Below the pieces are notes generated by a model. It was given only the letters and a program-made list of their open reading frames with translations. It was not told the origin of the DNA and made no database searches. Below are positions 1 to 6,649 of a stretch of DNA of 64,000 bases, piece by piece; position 1 is the first letter of the stretch, and the number at the start of each line of letters is the position of its first letter. This stretch comes from Xanthobacteraceae bacterium (GTDB taxonomy: Bacteria; Pseudomonadota; Alphaproteobacteria; Rhizobiales; Xanthobacteraceae): contig JALHRD010000016.1 of NCBI GenBank assembly GCA_022841625.1, positions 1 to 64,000 of the forward strand, in the 5' to 3' direction. Position numbers and translations under genes: made by a program.

Positions 1-353
1 GCGCTACACTCTGTCGGCATCGGGGCGATCCTCGAATCGTTGGAAAGTCGTTGCGGCACAACAACTTTCGTTGATTCGACGTCCCGATGCACTCAGTTCT
101 GTGAGATATGCGGGCTAGAAACACTATGAGTCCAGTGCCGCTTTTCGATTTGAAGTTCCTAACCGAGTTTGCTGCAGCTGCTGTAGAACTTCAAATCGGC
201 GACACTGGGTCAGTTTGCGCTCGAACCGGTGGGGTTGCACTTTATTTCGCAAAAATGTGCGGTTTCGCGACTTTCTAAGAGTGTAAAGTAAGGATTCGTG
301 CATACCTTCTTGCCAGAATTTCGTTGCCGACTCGCCATTCAAAGGAGGAGGCA
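1..353. other. Left-edge region without a confident gene
   Basis: No gene can be supported here. One plus-strand frame is open from base 1 to a TGA at 127-129. It could be the 3' end of a gene starting outside the window, but the roughly 42 residues match no family I recognise. The rest holds a palindromic repeat (listed separately) and the leader of the small membrane protein that starts at 354. Confidence 0.4.
143..200. repeat. Dispersed palindromic element, copy 1 (REP-like)
   Basis: A 58-nt element whose ends form a perfect 13-bp inverted repeat, CGATTTGAAGTTC against GAACTTCAAATCG, with a GC-rich inner part containing GCTGCAGCTGC. A close relative lies at 9744-9802 with the same arms, the same internal TTTGC-GCA block and the same GCTGTAG run, differing by a few substitutions and one indel. 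Both copies are intergenic. This is the behaviour of a REP- or MITE-like element rather than a single terminator. The family name is unknown to me. Confidence 0.65.
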
Positions 354-566
354 ATGGACATCTTCGTCAGAGATCGTGGTTGTCCCCCCGATCCCGCTCA
401 GGAACGCCGGCGATGGGGATGGATTGGACTGGCCTTCTCGGCAGGTCTTGTGCTTCTGGCAGCGTATTCGCTGCGAACCCAGCCGCTGCAGCTTGCGTCG
501 AACCAATCTGCCATGACCGATCAAGTTGCCGTGCCGCCGATTCCTGACGGACCGCGGGTGCAATAG
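354..566 (+). CDS. Small single-pass membrane protein, unknown function
   Basis: A 70-aa protein starting MDIFVRDRG. The start is chosen because a near-perfect ribosome binding site, AAAGGAGGAG, ends three bases before the ATG; an upstream ATG in the same frame at 324 has no such site. Residues 1-22 are polar with an RRR cluster. About residues 23-42 (WIGLAFSAGLVLLAAYSL) form one hydrophobic helix, and the rest is a polar, proline-containing tail. By the positive-inside rule the N-terminus should be cytoplasmic and the tail periplasmic. I recognise no family. The strong ribosome binding site and single clean helix argue that it is a real gene. Confidence 0.6.
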   Translation: MDIFVRDRGCPPDPAQERRRWGWIGLAFSAGLVLLAAYSLRTQPLQLASNQSAMTDQVAVPPIPDGPRVQ

Positions 567-708
567 CGGTGTTGAGAGCCGCAGTAGCCGGTCCCTCATC
601 CCGAGGGCGGGATTGCGTTCTCTCCGCTGGCGTTGGTCGCGCGTGATCGTGCGGCTGGCGTTCGACGATCTTGCGGGCATCGTGACGCGGCCTGCGCGAC
701 GGTAGGCA

Positions 709-1503
709 TTACGCAGCCCGCTCCGCCCATTCCGCGACGATGGCGGCCAGTGCATCGAGTCCGTCGGTCAGTGCGGCGGGGCCGGGCTGCAGGATCAGCG
801 ACGATTTGATTTCGCGCAGCCAACCGTCGCGCACCGCCGGTATCGCGTCAAAGCCGGCGCGCGCGGCGACTTTCGACGGCACGAATTTCTTGCCGCACCA
901 GGAGCCGACGATGATGTCGGGTGCGGCGGCGATAACGTCATGCGACGCAACGATTCTGTCCTTGGCGTTCTTGCGTTCCGCCAGCGCCGGGAACACGTCG
1001 ATGCCGCCGGCGGCTTCCAGCAGTTCCGACACCCACTTGATGCCGGAGATCATCGGCTCGTCCCATTCCTCGAAATAGACGCGCGGCCGACGTTCAAGCG
1101 ACTTCGCCCGCTGCCGTATGTCGGTCACGCGCTGCGCCAGCGACACGGCGAGTGCGTCGGCGCACGACGGCGTGCCGGTCAGCGCGCCGAGCGTGCGGAT
1201 CATGTCAAGGATGCCGGCGACATCGCGTTGGTTGAAGGCGTGCACCGCGACGTTGCGGCGGATCAATTCGGCCACCAGGTCGGCTTGCAGATCGGAAAAG
1301 GCTAGCACCAGGTCGGGCTTAAGCGCCAGGATTTTATCGTAGTCGGCGGAGATAAAGGCTGCGACCCGCGGCTTTTCCCTGCGCACCCGCGCCGGGCGCA
1401 CCGCGTAGCCCGAGACGCCGACAATGCGGCGCTCCTCGCCCAGGAGGTACAGCGTCTCCACGGTCTCCTCGGTAAGGCAGACGATGCGTTCGGGCGGGAA
1501 CAT
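709..1503 (-). CDS. BtuF-like (cobalamin/Fe-siderophore type) binding protein without signal peptide
   Basis: A 264-aa protein of the type III periplasmic-binding fold (BtuF/FhuD/FecB group). The N-terminus reads PPERIVCLTEETVETLYLLG, the usual first strand and helix of the fold, followed by the VGVSGY and LVLAFSDLQADL regions. Homologues are exported solute receptors, but here the fold begins almost at residue 1 and no signal peptide is visible; no longer start is apparent. Such leaderless 'cobalamin-binding protein' homologues are known in Proteobacteria and their role is unclear. It lies 12 nt downstream of modC on the same strand and is probably co-transcribed with modABC. That makes a role in metal or cofactor sensing possible, but the ligand cannot be read from sequence. 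Confidence 0.75.
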   Translation of the reverse strand: MFPPERIVCLTEETVETLYLLGEERRIVGVSGYAVRPARVRREKPRVAAFISADYDKILALKPDLVLAFSDLQADLVAELIRRNVAVHAFNQRDVAGILDMIRTLGALTGTPSCADALAVSLAQRVTDIRQRAKSLERRPRVYFEEWDEPMISGIKWVSELLEAAGGIDVFPALAERKNAKDRIVASHDVIAAAPDIIVGSWCGKKFVPSKVAARAGFDAIPAVRDGWLREIKSSLILQPGPAALTDGLDALAAIVAEWAERAA

Positions 1504-1515
1504 CGCAACAAACTA

Positions 1516-2199
1516 TCACAACGTGTCGCGATCGGCGCGATCGAGCAATTCAATGCCGCCGATTTCCCCGACGCGCCCGCCGTCGAGTTGAATCACCGTC
1601 GTAGCGATGCTGCGGAGCTCGCCGGGGTGATGACTGACATAAACCATCGGCAGGCGGGTTTCATCCCGCAGCCGCACCAGATAGGGCATGATCTCGCGCT
1701 TGCGCGCGAGGTCGAGCGAAGCGAGCGGCTCGTCGAGCAGCAGCAGGCGCGGGCGCATCAACAGCGCGCGTCCGACCGCGACCCGCTGGCGCTCGCCGCC
1801 GGACAATTTGCCGGGCCGGCGATCGAGCAAATGGCCGATGTCGAGCAGATCGAACACGCGCCGGCTCTCGACGTCGTCGCGCGGCAAGCCCGACATGCGG
1901 CGGCCGTAGTCGAGATTGGCGGCGACCGACAGATGCGGAAACAGCCGTCCCTCCTGGAAGACGTAACCGATGTGACGCCGATGCGCGGGCAGGTCCACGC
2001 GCGCCGTCGAATCGAACAGCACGCTATCGTCGAGCGCGATCCGGCCGCGGTCCGGCGCAACCAGGCCGGCAATCATGTTGACGGTCGAGGTCTTGCCGGA
2101 GCCCGAATTGCCGAACAGCGCGGTGACATTGCCGCGGCTCTCGAAGGCAATCTTGATTTCGAAATCGCCCAGGCGTTTTTCGATGTCGACCACGAGCAT
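1516..2199 (-). CDS. modC: Molybdate ABC transporter ATP-binding protein ModC (short form)
   Basis: A 227-aa ABC ATPase that would energise molybdate import through ModB. Walker A is GNSGSGKTS at about residues 30-38, the ABC signature LSGGERQR at about 132-139, and Walker B LLLLDEP at about 152-158, followed by an H-loop in VSHHP. E. coli ModC has about 350 residues because of a C-terminal Mop-like regulatory domain. This protein ends just after the nucleotide-binding domain, so that domain is absent and molybdate feedback through it is not possible. Only three bases separate it from modB upstream, so translation is probably coupled. Confidence 0.92.
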   Translation of the reverse strand: MLVVDIEKRLGDFEIKIAFESRGNVTALFGNSGSGKTSTVNMIAGLVAPDRGRIALDDSVLFDSTARVDLPAHRRHIGYVFQEGRLFPHLSVAANLDYGRRMSGLPRDDVESRRVFDLLDIGHLLDRRPGKLSGGERQRVAVGRALLMRPRLLLLDEPLASLDLARKREIMPYLVRLRDETRLPMVYVSHHPGELRSIATTVIQLDGGRVGEIGGIELLDRADRDTL

Positions 2200-2202
2200 G
2201 GT

Positions 2203-2898
2203 TTAATCCCCGTGATAGCGCCGGCCGGCGCGGCGCGCGAACCATTCCGAGACGATGAGCGCCGCCAGCGAGATCGCGATCGCGACCACGACCAGTCGCA
2301 TCGCCGCGGCGTCGCCACCCGGCACTTGAGTCAGGGTGTAGATCGCCGCGGAAATCGTCTGGGTCTCGCCCGGGATGTTGGAAACGAAGGTGATGGTCGC
2401 GCCGAACTCGCCCAGCGCCTTGGCGAAGCACAGCACCATGCCGGCGATGATGCCGGGCAAGGCCAATGGCAGCGTGACAGTGAAAAAGCTGCGCAGCGGA
2501 TTGGCGCCGAGCGTGGCGGCGGCATCCTCGAGCCGTCGATCGATCGCTTCGAATGACAGCCGGATTGCGCGCACCAGCAGCGGAAACGCCATCACGCCAC
2601 AGGCCAGCGCGGCGCCGGTCCAGCGGAACGAAAACACCAGGCCGAGATGATCGGCGAGCAACGCGCCGATCGGTCCGTTGCGCCCGAACCAGATCAACAG
2701 CAGATAGCCGGTGACCACCGGCGGCAGCACCAGCGGCAGATGCACCAGCCCATCGAGGAGCGATTTGCCCCAGAAATCCTTGCGCGCCAACAGCCAAGCG
2801 ACCGCGATCCCGAGTGGCAGCGCGATCGCGGTTGCGACCAGAGCGATCTGGATCGATAGAGCGATCGCAACCCATTCCTCGGGCGTGAAGTCAAACAC
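2203..2898 (-). CDS. modB: Molybdate ABC transporter permease ModB
   Basis: A 231-aa inner-membrane permease with about five to six hydrophobic helices. The cytoplasmic EAA loop that docks on the ATPase is visible as EDAAATLGANPLRSFF followed by VTLPLALPGI, and GEFGATITFVSNIPGET is typical of ModB. Length and order match the family. The gene lies between modA (14 nt upstream) and modC (3 nt downstream), giving the standard modABC order on the minus strand. It forms the channel for molybdate, and possibly tungstate, delivered by ModA. Confidence 0.94.
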   Translation of the reverse strand: MFDFTPEEWVAIALSIQIALVATAIALPLGIAVAWLLARKDFWGKSLLDGLVHLPLVLPPVVTGYLLLIWFGRNGPIGALLADHLGLVFSFRWTGAALACGVMAFPLLVRAIRLSFEAIDRRLEDAAATLGANPLRSFFTVTLPLALPGIIAGMVLCFAKALGEFGATITFVSNIPGETQTISAAIYTLTQVPGGDAAAMRLVVVAIAISLAALIVSEWFARRAGRRYHGD

Positions 2899-2912
2899 GG
2901 GTTACACCGCCA

Positions 2913-3704
2913 TCATGAGGTGGGCTCGATCAGGACGGAGAAGCCATGACGTTCGAAGATTGCTTTGGCCGCACGCGATTGCAGGAAAGCACGATAGCGC
3001 GCGGCATCGGGCTTGGCGGTGATAGTGGCTGCGACCGGATAGACAATGGCGGGATGGGTGTCGGGCGGAAACCGCCCGATGACTTTCACGCCGGGTTCCG
3101 CTCGTGCATCGGTGTCATAGACAATCCCGAGTTCGGCCTCGCCGCGGGCCACCAGTGTCAACGCGACGCGCACGTTTTCGACCATGGCCAGGCGCTTTTC
3201 GATCGACGGCCAGATGCCGAGGGTTTGCAGCGCCGCCATGGCGTAGCGGCCAGCCGGCACCGACTTCACTTCGCCGATCGCCATTCTGCGGTCGTTGCCG
3301 AGAAGTTTGGCAAGATCGACGCCGGGTGCAAGCGTCACGTCGATCAGTTTGGAATGTTTCGGCGCGATCAGCACCAGGCGATTGCCGAGCAGGTCGATAC
3401 GGGTTTCGGCCGCGATGCGTTTTTTGCCGATGGCGTAATCCATCCAGGCTGTGTCGGCGGACACAAAAATATCGGCTGGCGCGCCTTGCTCGATCTGCCG
3501 CACCAGAGCGGGCGTCGCCGCATAGCTGGACACGGTTTTGATCCCGGTATGGTTGGTGAAGGTCTCATAGATGTCGTCGAGCGCGGTTTTCAGCGATGCG
3601 GCGGCAAACACGGTGACGGAGGCTGGCTGCGCGGCCGGCGGCATAACACCAACCAAGATCGCAACGGCCGTTGCGAGAGCGAGAACGGTGAGGCGCTGAC
3701 ACAT
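2913..3704 (-). CDS. modA: Molybdate-binding periplasmic protein ModA
   Basis: A 263-aa periplasmic receptor for molybdate. The chosen start, MCQRLTVLALATAVAILVG, gives a standard Sec signal peptide with cleavage near PPAAQPAS. The frame stays open upstream, but that extension is Arg-rich and not signal-like. The mature protein begins VTVFAAASLKTALDDI, and the GAPADIFVSAD motif that lines the oxyanion pocket follows. It heads the modABC operon, so the promoter should lie in 3705-3945, shared with the divergent Yip1 gene. No ModE-type CGTTATAT palindrome is evident there. Confidence 0.93.
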   Translation of the reverse strand: MCQRLTVLALATAVAILVGVMPPAAQPASVTVFAAASLKTALDDIYETFTNHTGIKTVSSYAATPALVRQIEQGAPADIFVSADTAWMDYAIGKKRIAAETRIDLLGNRLVLIAPKHSKLIDVTLAPGVDLAKLLGNDRRMAIGEVKSVPAGRYAMAALQTLGIWPSIEKRLAMVENVRVALTLVARGEAELGIVYDTDARAEPGVKVIGRFPPDTHPAIVYPVAATITAKPDAARYRAFLQSRAAKAIFERHGFSVLIEPTS

Positions 3705-3903
3705 CGCGGCGCTTTCTGCGCTGCCACGCGATCGGCGCACTGTGGTGTGTGCGCTCTCGGCGGGGCGAGCTGTTGGTTGGCCTGGATGACCGAAGCCGGA
3801 AGCGCCGTTCCGACGGGCAACGGCGCGCTTACGGCGCGCCAAGGGTCACATTTGAAGAACCTAACAGGGCGGTTTCGCTGTGGCAATGCGCCGCCGGGCA
3901 TTG

Positions 3904-3918
3904 CTCCGACCGTCGGAG
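3904..3918. promoter_or_regulatory. Perfect 7-1-7 palindrome, possible operator
   Basis: CTCCGAC and GTCGGAG separated by one base lie between divergent modA and the Yip1-family gene, 28 bp before the likely GTG start of the latter. The size and position suit a dimeric repressor, but no regulator is known for it and chance is possible in GC-rich DNA. Confidence 0.25.
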
Positions 3919-3945
3919 TGCGCGACATTAACCACGGGAGGAATC

Positions 3946-4494
3946 GTGCTGGAACTGATTACGCGCGCGCGGGCGATCTTGACGGCGCCGCAGGTTGAAT
4001 GGCCCGCGGTCGAGGCTGAGTCCGATGACAACCTTGCCGTCCGATACGCCGCCATTCTCTCCCTGATTCCGGCCTTGGCGCGGTTCGCCGGCGGCTGGCT
4101 GGTCGGCGGCCATACGCCGATATTGCCCGCGCTGTTTGGGGCGGTCGTTGCCTACGCCCTGAGTTTCGGCATGGTGCTGGCGGTGGCGCTGGCGGTCGAT
4201 CTGCTTGCGCCAAGGTTCGATAGCCGCCGCGGCTATGGCAATGCGCTGCGACTGACCGCCTATTCATTCACGCCGGTCTGGCTTGCCGGGATTTTTCTTC
4301 TGGTGCCGGGCGCAAGCTTTCTGGTGGTGCTCGGGCTCTATGGAATTTATCTGATGTGGACCGGCATCCCGGTCCTGATGCGAACGCCCGGCAAGAGGAC
4401 CGTGCCTTATGCTGCTGCGATTGCGGGTTGCGCGGTCGCATTCGATATCGCGGCCCGCCTCGTGCTGGCGGTGGTGAGCGGCGCGATGCGATAA
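3946..4494 (+). CDS. Yip1-family integral membrane protein
   Basis: A 182-aa membrane protein. The GTG start is preferred because GGGAGG sits five bases before it; an in-frame ATG at 3880 has no such site. The protein opens LELITRARAILTAPQVEW, the amphipathic N-terminal segment typical of bacterial Yip1-domain proteins (often 'ITRVKNILL.P..EW'). About five hydrophobic segments follow, including YAAILSLIPALARFAGGWL and LAGIFLLVPGASFLVVLGLY. Bacterial members have no established biochemical role. It is transcribed away from modA and is not obviously part of an operon. Confidence 0.8.
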   Translation: MLELITRARAILTAPQVEWPAVEAESDDNLAVRYAAILSLIPALARFAGGWLVGGHTPILPALFGAVVAYALSFGMVLAVALAVDLLAPRFDSRRGYGNALRLTAYSFTPVWLAGIFLLVPGASFLVVLGLYGIYLMWTGIPVLMRTPGKRTVPYAAAIAGCAVAFDIAARLVLAVVSGAMR

Positions 4495-4565
4495 GCGGCT
4501 GAGCAAGACAGGTGAGGCCCGCCGCATTAGGATCGACGCGACCGGAGCAAAGGAGATAATCCGCG

Positions 4566-5312
4566 ATGAATATCGCAACCGCGATTACAGTCGGCGTGCA
4601 AGCGCAAACCCGCGCCCGCATTGGGCTCATCATTCCTTCGGTCAACACCTATAGCGAACCGCAGTTCAATCGCTTCGCGCCCGCGGGCCTGGCGATCCAT
4701 GTTGCGCGGGCGCGGGTGGCCGGCCAATGGAAGCGGCCGCTGCCGGAAATGGCGGACGAAATAGCGGTCTCGGCGCGGTTGCTGTCGGACTGTAAGCCGG
4801 ATCTGATCGTGTTCCATTGCACCGACACGTCGATGTCGCAGGGGCCGCAGGGCGAAGGCAAGATCCTCGATCTGGTGCGCGATGCGACCGGCATCGATGC
4901 GGTCGCCACCAGCCGGCTGGTGCTGGAAGCGTTGCAGGCGCTTGGAATGAAACGGGTGGCGCTGCTCACGCCCTATCAGAGCAACCAATCGATCATCGAC
5001 TATTTGAACGCGTCCGGCATTGCGGTGGTGCGCGACGTGGCGCTGAAGCTTGCGCCGTTGAATTTCGGCAAGGTCACGCCGGCCGAATGGGCAAAATTGG
5101 CGCAGGACAATGACGGGTCGGATATCGACGGCATTTTCCTGTCCTGCACCAATACGACGCAGATTGAGGCGATTGCCGATATCGAACAGCGGCTCGGCAA
5201 GCCGGTGGTCAATTCGAATCAAGCCGTGCTCTGGGGCTGCATGCGCAAGCTGGGCGCGGCCTTGGCGCCGGTGCCGGCCATGCCGGAGCTCGGCCGGCTC
5301 ATGCTGCGGTAG
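4566..5312 (+). CDS. Maleate isomerase / arylmalonate decarboxylase-like enzyme (Asp/Glu racemase superfamily)
   Basis: A 248-aa soluble protein. It starts with the characteristic RARIGLIIPSVNTYSEPQFN strand-loop. Two cysteines sit in the family positions, Cys85 in FHCTDTSM and Cys194 in LSCTNTTQI. Having both is the pattern of maleate cis-trans isomerases and Asp/Glu racemases; arylmalonate decarboxylase has only the second. It therefore probably isomerises or racemises a small dicarboxylate. The gene ends 49 nt before a Bug-type receptor in the same direction, which suggests uptake and conversion of the same acid. AAAGGAG at 4549-4555 lies ahead of the ATG. The exact substrate is not predictable. 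Confidence 0.82.
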   Translation: MNIATAITVGVQAQTRARIGLIIPSVNTYSEPQFNRFAPAGLAIHVARARVAGQWKRPLPEMADEIAVSARLLSDCKPDLIVFHCTDTSMSQGPQGEGKILDLVRDATGIDAVATSRLVLEALQALGMKRVALLTPYQSNQSIIDYLNASGIAVVRDVALKLAPLNFGKVTPAEWAKLAQDNDGSDIDGIFLSCTNTTQIEAIADIEQRLGKPVVNSNQAVLWGCMRKLGAALAPVPAMPELGRLMLR

Positions 5313-5361
5313 CCGACCGATGCCGCGCCGCCGACATCATGCGACCAGAGGGAGACTCGCG

Positions 5362-6330
5362 ATGATCGACATTCTTTGCCGCATCGCCGGCGCGGTGCTG
5401 GCCGTGTTCGCGCTCACGCAGGTCGCTGCCGCGCAGTCCTATCCAAATCGCGCGATCACTTTGGTAGTGCCATTCGCGCCCGGCGGGCCAGCCGACGTGC
5501 TGGGCCGCGTGATTGGCCAGAAGCTCGGCGAACTGCTGGGCCAGCAGGTGGTGATCGAGAATCGTTCCGGCGCCAATACCATCGTCGGTGCGCAAGCGGT
5601 CGCGCGCGCTAAGCCGGACGGTTACACGCTGCTGCTGGCGATCGACGGCACGCTGGTGATGAACCCGTATCTTTACGCCAAGCTGCCCTACGATCCGTTC
5701 AAGGATTTCGATCTGGTCACGCTGGTCGCCGCGGTGCCTTCCGCCATCGCCGCCAACGTCAAGACTCCGGTGAACACGCTCAAGGATATTATCGATCTTG
5801 AAAAGGCCAAGCCGGGCACGCTTCAGATCGGCGTGAGTACGCCGACCTCGCAGGTTGCGGTCGGGCTTTTGAATATGCGCGCCGGCATCAATCTGACCAT
5901 GGTGCCCTATCGCGGCGGCACCACCCAGATCACCAGCATGCTGGCCGGCGATATTCCGATCGGGCATGAAAGCGTCAACGTGTCGCTGCCGCTCTACCGC
6001 GAAAAGAAAATAAAGATCATCGCGCTGACCGGCCAGAAGCGGCTCGATCTCGCGCCGGAAATTCCAATCATCGCGGAAACTTTTCCAGGTTTCGACCTTG
6101 GAATCTGGCAGAGCGTGGTGGTGCCCGCCGGCACGTCCAAGGACATCGTGACGCGGCTGCATAGCGAGATCAACCAGGTGCTGGCGATGCCGGAGGTGCG
6201 CGACCTTCTCGTCAAGGCGGGCATTCAGCCGTCCGGCAGCGCGAGCCCGGAGGAATTCGCCGCGTTCGTGCGCGCGCAGGCCGAAACCCGTAGTCAGATC
6301 ATCAAGGCGGTGGGCGTCAAGATCGAGTGA
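5362..6330 (+). CDS. Bug-family (TctC) periplasmic solute receptor
   Basis: A 322-aa extracytoplasmic receptor of tripartite tricarboxylate transporters. The signal peptide MIDILCRIAGAVLAVFALTQ ends at VAAAQ. The mature protein shows the Bug hallmarks SYPNRAITLVVPFAPGGPAD, then VVIENRSGA, AKPDGYTLL and MVPYRGGTTQ. Usual length is 310-330 aa. The start follows a GAGGGAG site at 5349-5355. It lies downstream of the maleate-isomerase-like gene, and its 3' end faces the TctA-TctB fusion gene, the only TTT permease in the window. It may serve that permease or a distant one. Bug receptors bind carboxylates and related small anions. Confidence 0.9.
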   Translation: MIDILCRIAGAVLAVFALTQVAAAQSYPNRAITLVVPFAPGGPADVLGRVIGQKLGELLGQQVVIENRSGANTIVGAQAVARAKPDGYTLLLAIDGTLVMNPYLYAKLPYDPFKDFDLVTLVAAVPSAIAANVKTPVNTLKDIIDLEKAKPGTLQIGVSTPTSQVAVGLLNMRAGINLTMVPYRGGTTQITSMLAGDIPIGHESVNVSLPLYREKKIKIIALTGQKRLDLAPEIPIIAETFPGFDLGIWQSVVVPAGTSKDIVTRLHSEINQVLAMPEVRDLLVKAGIQPSGSASPEEFAAFVRAQAETRSQIIKAVGVKIE

Positions 6331-6355
6331 CGCCGCGTCATCCGTTGCGGCGTCA
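6328..6355 (+). terminator. Hairpin after the Bug receptor gene
   Basis: A perfect 9-bp stem, TGACGCCGC against GCGGCGTCA, with a 10-nt loop overlaps the stop codon of the receptor gene. There is no following T-tract, so it is at best a weak intrinsic terminator or a 3' stabilising hairpin. Confidence 0.4.
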
Positions 6356-6649
6356 GTTGGGCGGCAATCCGCCGCCATGGTGCTGACCGCCTCACGATTT
6401 GTTGCGACGGCGAACCAGCGTGGAAAAATCGATAGTTTTGTTAGCAAGGTTGCAACGTAGCGCGGTCTTTCGCGAAAGCTTCGCCACGCCATTTATTGCG
6501 AATCAATGACCGATTGCAGGAGCAGCCAGATCAGGAAAGTTCGGTGCATGACCATGATCCGATCAGGTTGAATCGGATCATGGTCATCGTCATTGGTTGT
6601 GGGGGATCGGAGTTCCGAATGCCAATTCCGAGTTGTTTTGGATCATGCA
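6331..6649. other. Convergent intergenic region with two hairpins
   Basis: No coding sequence is supported between the Bug receptor and the convergent tctA gene. The region contains the terminator-like hairpin at 6328-6355 and the long perfect palindrome at 6548-6587, both listed separately. Confidence 0.6.
6548..6587. repeat. Perfect 16-bp inverted repeat with 8-nt loop
   Basis: ATGACCATGATCCGAT and ATCGGATCATGGTCAT pair without mismatch around an 8-nt loop. It lies about 60 bp beyond the tctA stop, between convergent genes, and no T-tract follows on either strand. The GATCCGAT/ATCGGATC core resembles palindromes I have seen scattered between genes in Bradyrhizobium-type genomes (from memory, not searched). 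It may be a dispersed repeat that also acts as a bidirectional terminator. Confidence 0.6.
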
